From positions 1 to 64,000 of the forward strand of contig NZ_JACHIB010000021.1 in the NCBI RefSeq assembly GCF_014203015.1: DNA of 64,000 nt. Reading direction: 5' to 3'. The notes beneath the pieces are model-generated. The model worked only from the letters and a program-made list of their open reading frames with translations. It made no database searches and was not told where the DNA came from. Shown here in pieces: positions 9,731 through 17,330 of the stretch (positions are counted from its first letter, which is position 1; each line of letters starts with the position of its first letter). This DNA comes from Castellaniella defragrans (GTDB lineage Bacteria > Pseudomonadota > Gammaproteobacteria > Burkholderiales > Burkholderiaceae_B). The position numbers were made by a program, and so were the translations under genes.

Positions 9731-10444
9731 ATGCTCGAATTTCTTCAGACGCTCCATTGGGCGGCCGTTTTCCAGATCATCCTGATCGACATCCTGCTGG
9801 GTGGCGACAACGCCGTGGTCATCGCCCTGGCCTGCCGCAACCTGCCGCGCGCGCAGCGCATGCAGGGCATCCTGTGGGGCACCGCCGGGGCCATCATCCT
9901 GCGCGTGGCGCTGATCGCCTTCGCCCTGACGCTGCTCGACATCCCCTTCCTGAAGATCGTCGGCGCGCTGCTGCTGCTGTGGATCGGCATCAAGCTGCTG
10001 CTGCCCGAGGACGGCGGACACGGCAAGATCGCCGGAGGCGCCTCGGTCCTGGCAGCGGTCAAGACGATCCTCGTCGCCGACTTCGTCATGAGCCTGGACA
10101 ACGTCATCGCCATCGCCGGCGCGGCCCAGGGCGCCCATCTCGATCACCAGCTCGGCCTGGTGATCTTCGGGCTGCTGGTCAGCGTGCCCATCATCATCTG
10201 GGGCAGCACGCTGGTCTTGAAGCTCATCGACCGCTATCCGCTGGTGGTCACCTTCGGCGCCGGACTGCTGGGCTGGATCGCGGGCGGCATGCTCGTCACC
10301 GACGTCGTCGTCACGGATCGCCTGGGCCCGCCCTCCACGGCGCTGAAGCTGGCCGTGGAAGCCGCCGGCGCGCTGCTGGTCGTCGTGCTCGGCCGCTGGC
10401 TGGCGAGCCGCAAGGCGGCGCGGGCGGCCGGCAGCGCTGGCTGA
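9731..10444 (+). CDS. TerC family membrane protein (YjbE-like)
   Basis: The protein is 237 aa with about seven membrane helices. It has both TerC acidic motifs: ILLGGDNAVVIAL in the first helix and DFVMSLDNVIAIAG in the middle. TerC proteins such as Alx and MeeF/MeeY export Mn2+ or assist metal loading of secreted enzymes. The Mn2+ riboswitch in its leader supports a manganese role. The start at 9731 follows GGGGGA at suitable spacing; longer in-frame starts lie inside the riboswitch and are rejected. Confidence 0.85.
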   Translation: MLEFLQTLHWAAVFQIILIDILLGGDNAVVIALACRNLPRAQRMQGILWGTAGAIILRVALIAFALTLLDIPFLKIVGALLLLWIGIKLLLPEDGGHGKIAGGASVLAAVKTILVADFVMSLDNVIAIAGAAQGAHLDHQLGLVIFGLLVSVPIIIWGSTLVLKLIDRYPLVVTFGAGLLGWIAGGMLVTDVVVTDRLGPPSTALKLAVEAAGALLVVVLGRWLASRKAARAAGSAG

Positions 10445-10537
10445 CCGAAGGGGCCGGGACGCGGGCCTGGGGCGCCCGTGCGGGGCGCCTCGGAGGTTGT
10501 CCCGGCCGAGCCCGCGGGCCGGGCCGCGGCGCCCGTC

Positions 10538-10924
10538 TCAGGACAGGGCGCGCAGCCAGGCCACCGTGGCCATGCCCAGCAGCGTCATGGCCAGCGAGCC
10601 GGCGACGTGCACGACGATGGCGGTGGCCATCCACCCCAGCCGGCCCTGTTCCAGCATCACCGCCAGCTCGGCGGAAAAGGTCGAGAACGTCGTCAGGCCG
10701 CCGCAGAACCCCGTGATGACGAACAGCCGCATCTGGGGCGACAGGCCCGTGTGCCCGCCGAATGCGGCGATGGCCGCGCCGATGATGTAGCCGCCCAGCA
10801 GGTTGGCCGCCAGCGTGCCCAGCGTCAGATTGGGGAATACGTCGTTCAGGGCGTGCCCCAGCACCCAGCGCAGGAGGGCGCCGAGCGAGGCGCCGAGCGA
10901 GATGGCGAGGATGGAACTGGGCAT
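10538..10924 (-). CDS. crcB: fluoride channel CrcB/Fluc
   Basis: The protein is 128 aa with four membrane helices. The family signatures are [10 protein letters not shown] in the first helix, [13 protein letters not shown] in the second, and the [13 protein letters not shown] phenylalanine/threonine motif that lines the pore. Fluc channels work as antiparallel dimers and expel F- from the cytoplasm. A fluoride riboswitch with a terminator precedes it. The start at 10924 was chosen because the in-frame extension to 11035 runs through that riboswitch. Confidence 0.93.
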   Translation of the reverse strand: MPSSILAISLGASLGALLRWVLGHALNDVFPNLTLGTLAANLLGGYIIGAAIAAFGGHTGLSPQMRLFVITGFCGGLTTFSTFSAELAVMLEQGRLGWMATAIVVHVAGSLAMTLLGMATVAWLRALS

Positions 10925-10949
10925 GGCGATCTCCGGTGTCTGACAATGA

Positions 10950-10990
10950 AAAATGCCTACGGGCCCGGCGGTGCGCCGGGGGCCGTAGGC
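10950..10990 (-). terminator. expression-platform terminator of crcB
   Basis: On the minus strand GCCTACGGCCCCCGGCG pairs with CGCCGGGCCCGTAGGC around a short loop and is followed by ATTTTT. Its first arm starts with the GCCTAC that closes the fluoride riboswitch, so ligand-bound aptamer and terminator are mutually exclusive. Confidence 0.8.
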
Positions 10991-11040
10991 ATCATCAGCC
11001 GCGGCGCGCGCGGCGGTTTCGTGGAGGAATGCCATCTCCA
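10985..11040 (-). promoter_or_regulatory. fluoride riboswitch (crcB motif)
   Basis: The minus strand reads GGAGATGGCATTCCTCC, then AACCGCC, then a variable GC-rich hairpin, then GCTGATGATGCCTAC. These are the conserved blocks of the crcB motif in order. It lies directly upstream of crcB and shares its 3' strand with a terminator. By family knowledge fluoride stabilises the pseudoknot and prevents termination, switching on the exporter. Confidence 0.9.
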
Positions 11041-11240
11041 GATGAGGGCGATGTTAGCAGCGCCGCCGCCGGTTCCGCAAGGTGCCCCACGCTGGGGCCC
11101 CCCGCTGCGCAGCGGCCGCTTGCTGGTTCTCACGGGGGCGCTTTTGCCTTGGGGCGGCCCGGTGGCAAAAGGCGCCGTTCAGCGGTCCCGCGTTACACTG
11201 GACCGGTCGTTTTCCCGAATCTTGCGGAAGGAGTGCATCC

Positions 11241-12023
11241 ATGCTCAAAGGTAAAAAAGCGGTCGTCACCGGTTCCACCAGCGGCATCGGCCTGGCCATC
11301 GCCCGTGAACTGGCCCGCCAGGGCGCCGACCTGGTCATCAACGGCTTCGGCGAGGCCGACGCCATCGAGCGCGAGCGCGCCGGCCTGGAAAAGGACTTCG
11401 GCGTCAAGGCCGTCTACCTGAACGCCGACCTGATGGACGCGCAGGCCGCGCGCGACTTCATCGCGCAGTCGATCCAGGCGCTGGGCGGCATCGACATCCT
11501 GGTCAACAACGCCGGCATCCAGCACACCGCCCTGATCGAGGACTTCCCGGTCGACAAGTGGAACGCCATCATCGCCCTGAACCTCTCGGCCGTGTTCCAC
11601 TGCACCGCCGCCGCGCTGCCGGCGATGAAAAAGCAGAAATCCGGCCGCGTCATCAACATCGCCTCGGCTCACGGCCTGGTGGCCTCGGTCAACAAATCGG
11701 CCTACGTCGCCGCCAAGCACGGCGTGGTCGGCCTGACCAAGGTCACCGCGCTGGAGAACGCCGGCACCGGCGTGACCTGCAACGCCATCTGCCCGGGCTG
11801 GGTGCGCACCCCCCTGGTGGAAAAGCAGATCCAGGCGCTGGCGCAGCAGAAGGGCATCGACATCGAAGCCGCCGCCAAGGACCTGCTGGCCGAAAAGCAG
11901 CCGTCGCTGGAATTCGTCACGCCCGAGCAGCTCGGCCAGGCCGCCGTGTTCATCGCCTCGGACGCCGCCGCGCAGATGACCGGCACCACGCTGTCCATCG
12001 ACGGCGGCTGGACCGCCCGCTGA
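11241..12023 (+). CDS. hbdH: 3-hydroxybutyrate dehydrogenase
   Basis: The 260-aa classical short-chain dehydrogenase has cofactor motif TGSTSGIGLAIA, the NNAGIQ motif, and catalytic Ser-Tyr-Lys with Tyr155 and Lys159 in SAYVAAKHG. The segments LVNNAGIQHTALIEDFPVDKW and PGWVRTPLVEKQI are typical of bacterial D-3-hydroxybutyrate dehydrogenases, which oxidise 3-hydroxybutyrate from polyhydroxybutyrate breakdown to acetoacetate with NAD+. A GGAAGGAG ribosome binding site precedes the start at 11241; an upstream in-frame ATG at 11082 lacks support. yaaA follows 16 nt later. Confidence 0.85.
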   Translation: MLKGKKAVVTGSTSGIGLAIARELARQGADLVINGFGEADAIERERAGLEKDFGVKAVYLNADLMDAQAARDFIAQSIQALGGIDILVNNAGIQHTALIEDFPVDKWNAIIALNLSAVFHCTAAALPAMKKQKSGRVINIASAHGLVASVNKSAYVAAKHGVVGLTKVTALENAGTGVTCNAICPGWVRTPLVEKQIQALAQQKGIDIEAAAKDLLAEKQPSLEFVTPEQLGQAAVFIASDAAAQMTGTTLSIDGGWTAR

Positions 12024-12039
12024 ACCCGGGGGCCGACGC

Positions 12040-12813
12040 ATGCTGATGGTCCTGTCCCCGGCGAAGAAGCTGGACTACGACTCGCCGGTGCGCACGACGC
12101 TGCAGTCGCAGCCGGTGTTTCCCGAGCAGACGCGCGAACTGGCCGGGATCCTGCGCACGCTGTCGGCGGACGACCTGGCCGCCCTGATGGGCCTGTCCGA
12201 CGCGCTGGCGCGCCTGAACGCCCAGCGCTACGCCGCCTGGGTGGACGCGCCCGACGCGCGCCATGCGCGCCAGGCGGTGCTGGCCTTCAACGGCGACGTC
12301 TACGAGGGCCTGCGGGCGGCGGAGCTGTCCGACGCCCGGCTGGCCTGGGCGCAGGACCATCTGGCCATCTTGAGCGGCCTGTACGGCGTGCTGCGGCCGC
12401 TGGACCTGATCCAGCCCCACCGGCTGGAGATGGGCACGCGGCTGCGCACCGGCCGGGGCGCCACCCTGTACGCCTGGTGGGGCGACCGGATCGCCCGCGA
12501 ACTGAACCGGCGCCTGGACGCGCTGCCCGGCGAGCGCATCCTGCTGAACCTCGCCTCGGGCGAATACTTCAAATCCGTGGACCGCCGGGCGCTGGACGCG
12601 CGCGTGGTCGAATGCGTCTTCCAGGACGAGAAGAACGGCGCCTGGAAGGTCGTCAGCTTCCACGCCAAGCGGGCGCGCGGCCTGATGGCGCGCCACGTCA
12701 TCGACCACGGCATCGACGCCGTCGCGGGCCTGCGCGATTTCGCAGCGGAAGGCTACGCCTACGCGCCGCGCGAATCCACCGCCGACCGGCTGGTGTTCCG
12801 GCGCCCGGCCTGA
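12040..12813 (+). CDS. yaaA: peroxide stress protein YaaA
   Basis: The 257-aa full-length protein begins MLMVLSPAKKLDYDSP, the hallmark N-terminus of YaaA (DUF328). Further family blocks include LYGVLRPLDLIQPHRLEMG, NLASGEYFKSVD and FHAKRARGLMARHVI. In E. coli YaaA lowers free iron during hydrogen peroxide stress and protects DNA. It lies 16 nt after hbdH and 58 nt before matB on the same strand. Confidence 0.93.
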   Translation: MLMVLSPAKKLDYDSPVRTTLQSQPVFPEQTRELAGILRTLSADDLAALMGLSDALARLNAQRYAAWVDAPDARHARQAVLAFNGDVYEGLRAAELSDARLAWAQDHLAILSGLYGVLRPLDLIQPHRLEMGTRLRTGRGATLYAWWGDRIARELNRRLDALPGERILLNLASGEYFKSVDRRALDARVVECVFQDEKNGAWKVVSFHAKRARGLMARHVIDHGIDAVAGLRDFAAEGYAYAPRESTADRLVFRRPA

Positions 12814-12871
12814 GCGGTTCGGCGGTCCGGGCGGCGGCCCGGCGCCGCGCCGCTCTCACAGGAGACATGAA

Positions 12872-14413
12872 TTGGCACGCGACGCGAATGCGAACCTCTA
12901 CACCGTGCTGCGGGGCGGCTTCCCCGCCGACCTGGACGCCGTGGCGATCGAGACGCCCGGGCGCACCTACAGCTGGGCGGACATCGATGCCATCAGCGGC
13001 CGCATGGCCGCGCTGCTGCGCTCGTTCGGCGTGCCGGCGGGCGCGCGCGTCGCCGTCCAGGTCGAGAAATCCCCCGAGGCCCTGATGCTGTACCTGGCGA
13101 CCCTGCGCGCCGGCCTGGTCTACCTGCCGCTGAACACCGCCTACCGCGAGGCCGAGGTGGCCTATTTCCTGGGCGATGCCGAGCCCGCCGTGGTGGTCTG
13201 CGGGGACGGCGCCCAAAGCGGGTGCGAATCCCTGGCGCGCGCCCGGGGCGCCGTCCGGGTGCTGACCCTGAACGCCGACGGCGGCGGCTCCCTGGCCGAG
13301 GCCGCCGCGAAGATGGACCCGGCGTTCGAGACCGCGCACAGCGCCCCCGGCGACCTGGCCGCCATCCTGTACACCTCCGGCACCACGGGGCGCAGCAAGG
13401 GCGCCATGCTGACGCACGCCAACCTGGCCGCCAACGCGCTCACCCTGCGGGACTTCTGGGGCTGGCGCGCCGACGACGTGCTGCTGCACATGCTGCCGAT
13501 CTTCCACATCCATGGGCTGTTCGTGGCGTCCCACGGGGCGCTGCTGGCCGGCGCGCGGATGATCTGGCTGCCGAAGCTGGACGTGGACCAGGCCTTGCGC
13601 TACCTGCCGCGCTGCACCCTGATGATGGGCGTGCCCACCTACTATGTCCGGCTGCTGGCCGACCCCCGCTTCACGCGCGAGACCTGCGCCCACATGCGGC
13701 TCTTCATCTCCGGCTCGGCGCCGCTGCTGGTGGACACCTTCCGCGAATTCCAGGCGCGCACCGGCATGACCATCCTGGAGCGCTACGGCATGAGCGAGAC
13801 CGGCATGATCGCCTCCAACCCCTGGGACGCCGCGCGCGGCGAGCGCATCCCCGGCACCGTGGGGCCGGCGCTGCCCGGCCAGGCCGTGCGGGTGGTGGAC
13901 GACGCCGGCCGGCCGGCCCCGGTCGGCGAACCGGGCCACATCCAGGTGCGCGGCCCCAATGTCTTCGCCGGCTACTGGCGCATGCCGGAAAAGACGCGCG
14001 AGGAATTCACCGCCGACGGCTGGTTCCGCACCGGCGACATCGGCGCGCTGGGCGGGCCGGGCATCCCGGACGACTACCTGAGCATCGTGGGCCGCAGCAA
14101 GGACCTGATCATCTCCGGGGGCTACAACGTCTACCCCAAGGAAATCGAGATGGTCATCGATGCCATGCCCGGCGTCCAGGAATCGGCCGTGATCGGCGTG
14201 CCGCATGCGGATTTCGGCGAGGCCGTGGTGGCGGTGGTGGTGCCGCGCGCCGGGGCGTCGGTGGATCCGGCCGCCATCCAGGCGGGCCTGAGATCCGGCC
14301 TGGCCAATTTCAAGGTTCCGAAGAAGATCCACGTGATCGATGCGCTGCCGCGCAATGCCATGGGCAAGGTCCAGAAGAACGTGCTGCGGCAGCAGTACGC
14401 CGGCCTGGACTGA
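12872..14413 (+). CDS. matB: malonyl-CoA synthase (acyl-CoA synthetase family)
   Basis: This is a 513-aa ANL-superfamily adenylating enzyme. It has the P-loop YTSGTTGRSKGAMLTH, the motif ERYGMSETGMIASNP, the hinge region GWFRTGDIG and the C-terminal catalytic Lys in RNAMGKVQK. Length and the blocks MLPIFHIHGLFVASHG and MSETGMIASNPWDAARGER fit malonate--CoA ligases, which make malonyl-CoA from malonate, ATP and CoA. The start is a TTG at 12872, supported by AGGAGA 6 nt upstream; an ATG 5 nt earlier is in another frame. A broader fatty-acyl-CoA ligase role is the main alternative. Confidence 0.75.
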   Translation: MARDANANLYTVLRGGFPADLDAVAIETPGRTYSWADIDAISGRMAALLRSFGVPAGARVAVQVEKSPEALMLYLATLRAGLVYLPLNTAYREAEVAYFLGDAEPAVVVCGDGAQSGCESLARARGAVRVLTLNADGGGSLAEAAAKMDPAFETAHSAPGDLAAILYTSGTTGRSKGAMLTHANLAANALTLRDFWGWRADDVLLHMLPIFHIHGLFVASHGALLAGARMIWLPKLDVDQALRYLPRCTLMMGVPTYYVRLLADPRFTRETCAHMRLFISGSAPLLVDTFREFQARTGMTILERYGMSETGMIASNPWDAARGERIPGTVGPALPGQAVRVVDDAGRPAPVGEPGHIQVRGPNVFAGYWRMPEKTREEFTADGWFRTGDIGALGGPGIPDDYLSIVGRSKDLIISGGYNVYPKEIEMVIDAMPGVQESAVIGVPHADFGEAVVAVVVPRAGASVDPAAIQAGLRSGLANFKVPKKIHVIDALPRNAMGKVQKNVLRQQYAGLD

Positions 14414-14496
14414 GGGCGGTCCAGCCGGCATCCCTTCATCTTCGCCGTCGGCCGGGGGCCGGGGGCCGCTTGCGCCGCCGGCTCCCGGCCGCGCCC

Positions 14497-16731
14497 TCAG
14501 CCTGCGGAGACGGCCGTCCGGCTCCGCGCGGCCGCCGGGGCCGGCGGCGCTTCCAGCGCCCGCATTTCCTCGTCGATGCGCTGCGCGGCCTTGATCATCT
14601 GGCGCAGGGGATAGGCGAGGGCGGCGTGATCGCCCTCGGTCTCGATGACGTTGGGCGGCGCGGCCGCCCGGCCCGCCAGCGCGTCCTGCGTGGCCGCCAG
14701 GGCCTGCCGGATGCCCGCGGGGGCGTCGTCGATCAGCGCCAGGTGCGGGATCACGGCGGCGATCTGCGAGGCCAGGGTGTGGTTCTGGATCAGCAGGCGG
14801 TTCAGTTCCGGCACGTGGCGCTGGCGGCTGACGGGCTCGTCCATCATGCGGTAGAAGGCCGAGGCGAAGTTGCTGAAGGCGATGTGCACGTTCTTGCGGG
14901 CCAGCTTCCAGCGCACCTCGGTTTCCTGGCGCTCCGGAGAGTCGGCCGCGCCCGCCGCCCGCGCGGCGCGGCAGGCGCGCACGTGCTCCAGCCCGCTGTC
15001 CAGGAAGGCCTGGTTGGCGGCGCGCAGCGTCCGGGCCAGTTCGCCCAGGGTGTTGCGTTCCCAGGACGGCAGGATGTAGCTGCAGGTGAGCGCCAGGATG
15101 CTGCCGATCACGGTGTCCGCCAGGCGCTCGCCCACCACGGCGTTGGAGCCCGGCGCCAGGAAATGGAACACCAGCAGCACGAATAGGGTATTGAACACCG
15201 CCGACAGGGTGTAGTTCACCTGGACCAGGCTGTAGCCCAGGATGCTGCAGGCCACCAGGATGACCAGGTAGGCGTCGGGGCTGTGCACCAGGGCGAACAG
15301 CGGCAGCGACAGGCCGCAGCCGATCAGCGTGCCCATCAGGCGCCAGCCGTTGCGCTGGCGCGTCAGCGCGAAGCCGGGCTTCATGATGACCAGCACCGTC
15401 AGGATGATCCAGTAGCCGTGGCCCGCCATGCCCGGGTCCAGCGCGTTCACCAGCGGGGTGCGCGCCAGCAGGGCGCCCACCATCATCGCCAGCAGCGCCG
15501 CGACCGCCACGCGCAGCGCGTAGCGGAAATGCGCGGACTTGCGGTTCAGGTTGCGCGTCAGCAGCCCCGCGCGCCATTTCTGCCGCGTGAGGAAGCGGTT
15601 CAGCGACTGGCGCGCGCGTTCCGGATCGGTTTGCGGCGGGACCGGGTTCACGGAATGGTCGGCCATGCGGTCCACCTGGCGGGTCATGTTGCGCAGCCGG
15701 CGCAGCACCTGGACCAGCAGGGCGTAGAGTTCCGGATCGGACTGCGGCATGCCGCCCTCGCGCAGCTGCTGCAGCTCGAATTCCAGGGCGCGCAGTTCGG
15801 CCTTGACGCTGTTGCGCACCCGGTGGTGGCGGTTGCGCGCCACGTTCAGGGCCAGGCCGTCGAGGTTGGCGGCGAGCTTCATCATGGCGTCGCGCACGAA
15901 CAGCAGGACGTCGCTGTCGGGCAGCGCGCGCCGCAGGGTGGCGTAGTCCGTGTGGGTGGCCACCATGCTGTCGAGCAGGTTGATCATGTCCACGAACAGG
16001 TTCAGCAGCCCCTGGCGCAGGCGGTCGGCGCGCGAGGCGGTGCCGCGCGGCTGCTCGCGCAGCACCATGTCGCGCGCGGCCTGGTGGGCCTCGGTCATGA
16101 GGGCCTGGCGGCGGATCAGGTTGCGGTAGCTGTCGTCCAGGTCCTGGTGGACGTCGTAGAAGCGGGCCCGCGCGGCGATGTAGTCGGCCGTGGCGAACAG
16201 CGCCACGGACAGGGCCTGCTGTTCTTCGCGGTGCCACAGCAGCCGGTGGGCGGCGGCGCTGTAGAGCAGGTAGAAGGCTCCGCCCAGGAACGAGGTCAGC
16301 GTGTGCTGCAGCACGTCGGCCGGCGTCAGCGGCGTGCGCAGGGTCAGGGTCATGATCAGCAGGCAGGCGAAGCCCAGCAGGCCGCCGTGCTTGCCGTAGA
16401 CCGTCAGCATCGAGAAGCCGAAGCACAGGGCGGGCACGATCAGCCAGACGGCCAGGACGTGGCTGGAGGCCAGGCCGGTCAGGGCCGTGGTGGCCGAACC
16501 CAGGCACAGGGCGGCGAACATGCCGTTGATGCCGTAGCGCCGCGGGCCGCCGGGCTGGTCCAGGATGGCCACGCAGGCCGCGCCGACCGCCGCCACGAAG
16601 CCGCCGGCGTGCCAGCCGAAGACGCCGGACAGCACCAGGGCCGGCAGCAGCACGCCCGTGGCCTGGCGCAGCCCGCCGAAGAAATAGTGGCTGTAGAAGA
16701 AGCGCTGCAGCTGCGAGGTGGGCGAGATCAT
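14497..16731 (-). CDS. FUSC/YccS family inner-membrane protein
   Basis: The protein is 744 aa. Two clusters of membrane helices (about residues 20-190 and 395-540) are each followed by a long helical cytoplasmic region, the duplicated plan of the fusaric acid resistance/YccS family. The segment PGMAGHGYWIILTVLVIMKPGFALTRQR contains the family's conserved second-repeat motif. Members are proposed aromatic-acid or toxic-compound efflux proteins. The start at 16731 opens directly into MISPTSQLQRFFYSHYFFGG; a longer open frame to 17253 runs through a tandem repeat and is not credible. Confidence 0.8.
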   Translation of the reverse strand: MISPTSQLQRFFYSHYFFGGLRQATGVLLPALVLSGVFGWHAGGFVAAVGAACVAILDQPGGPRRYGINGMFAALCLGSATTALTGLASSHVLAVWLIVPALCFGFSMLTVYGKHGGLLGFACLLIMTLTLRTPLTPADVLQHTLTSFLGGAFYLLYSAAAHRLLWHREEQQALSVALFATADYIAARARFYDVHQDLDDSYRNLIRRQALMTEAHQAARDMVLREQPRGTASRADRLRQGLLNLFVDMINLLDSMVATHTDYATLRRALPDSDVLLFVRDAMMKLAANLDGLALNVARNRHHRVRNSVKAELRALEFELQQLREGGMPQSDPELYALLVQVLRRLRNMTRQVDRMADHSVNPVPPQTDPERARQSLNRFLTRQKWRAGLLTRNLNRKSAHFRYALRVAVAALLAMMVGALLARTPLVNALDPGMAGHGYWIILTVLVIMKPGFALTRQRNGWRLMGTLIGCGLSLPLFALVHSPDAYLVILVACSILGYSLVQVNYTLSAVFNTLFVLLVFHFLAPGSNAVVGERLADTVIGSILALTCSYILPSWERNTLGELARTLRAANQAFLDSGLEHVRACRAARAAGAADSPERQETEVRWKLARKNVHIAFSNFASAFYRMMDEPVSRQRHVPELNRLLIQNHTLASQIAAVIPHLALIDDAPAGIRQALAATQDALAGRAAAPPNVIETEGDHAALAYPLRQMIKAAQRIDEEMRALEAPPAPAAARSRTAVSAG

Positions 16732-16844
16732 GCGGGCCGCGTCCGGGAAGGAGGGGAGGGGCGATGGCGCCAGTATAGAAAATTGCCGCCGGATCGGCCG
16801 GGTGCGCGGCGAAAAACGGTGTCCGGCTGCGTCTTTGCACCCTG

Positions 16845-16987
16845 GCACCGGCCCGCGCACCGGCTTGTGCATCGGTCCTTGTATCGGTCCTTGCACCGGT
16901 CCTCGCACCGGTCCTCGCATCGGCCCTTGCCGCGGTCCATGGACCCGCCCGCGCACCGGCTCTTGCACGGCCCGTGCACCGGCTCGC
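16845..16987. repeat. degenerate 12-bp tandem repeat, about 12 units
   Basis: The array consists of variants of GCACCGGTCCTT (for example GCACCGGCCCGC, GCATCGGTCCTT, GTATCGGTCCTT, and GCACCGGTCCTC twice). There are about 11.9 units, one shortened to 11 bp. It lies between the divergent FUSC and ilvI genes, 114 nt from the FUSC start. The central units are nearly identical, suggesting recent slippage. Confidence 0.85.
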
Positions 16988-17063
16988 TTGCGGCCGATGT
17001 TGCAACGCGGTAAATTAGCCCATCGGCCGGCCCCATGGCGGCCATCCGATACGGCGAATGCTC

Positions 17064-17087
17064 CCGGGTCACACGCCCGGTTTTTTT
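17064..17087 (+). terminator. intrinsic terminator-like hairpin in the ilv leader
   Basis: CCGGG (17064-17068) and CCCGG (17076-17080) flank a 7-nt loop and are followed by TTTTTTT. On the plus strand it lies 244 nt before the ilvI start with no plus-strand gene upstream in this gap, so it may be an attenuator. No leader peptide rich in Ile/Val/Leu codons was found. Confidence 0.55.
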
Positions 17088-17330
17088 CGTCTTCCGTCTT
17101 TATGTCCCAGGATGTGTCACAAGCGCGGTCCGGGGCGTCCATTTCCACCACGTTGCGCCCCATGGGCGCGTGTGTCTTGTGCCAAGGGGCGCAGACTGGT
17201 CCCGCAATGTGTCCGGGCAAAGCGATTCCGTGAATCGCCCAGCGTCGGATCATGTCGCGGATCGCCGGGACTGGCCCGGGCCGCCGATCAGGCCGCTTGG
17301 TGCTCGATACGGGTCAAGAAAGGAATCATC
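17088..17330. other. ilvI leader region
   Basis: 243 nt lie between the leader terminator and ilvI. A short frame starting MSQDVSQARSG (17102-17233) is open but lacks branched-chain residues and has no family resemblance, so I do not call it. No other element is evident. Confidence 0.4.

Noticed and set aside
16845-16987. CRISPR array
   Set aside because: Units are 12 bp and contiguous without spacers, so this is a simple tandem repeat. No cas genes are present.
12698-17005. 1435-aa minus-strand open frame
   Set aside because: It covers matB in antisense and the FUSC gene in another frame, with Pro/Arg/Gly-rich composition.
16998-17087. ilv leader peptide
   Set aside because: The short frame starting MLQRGKLAH contains almost no Ile, Val or Leu, so it cannot serve as a branched-chain attenuation peptide.
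16732-17253. 174-residue N-terminal extension of the FUSC protein
   Set aside because: It translates a degenerate DNA tandem repeat and leader DNA, and no homologous family has such an extension.
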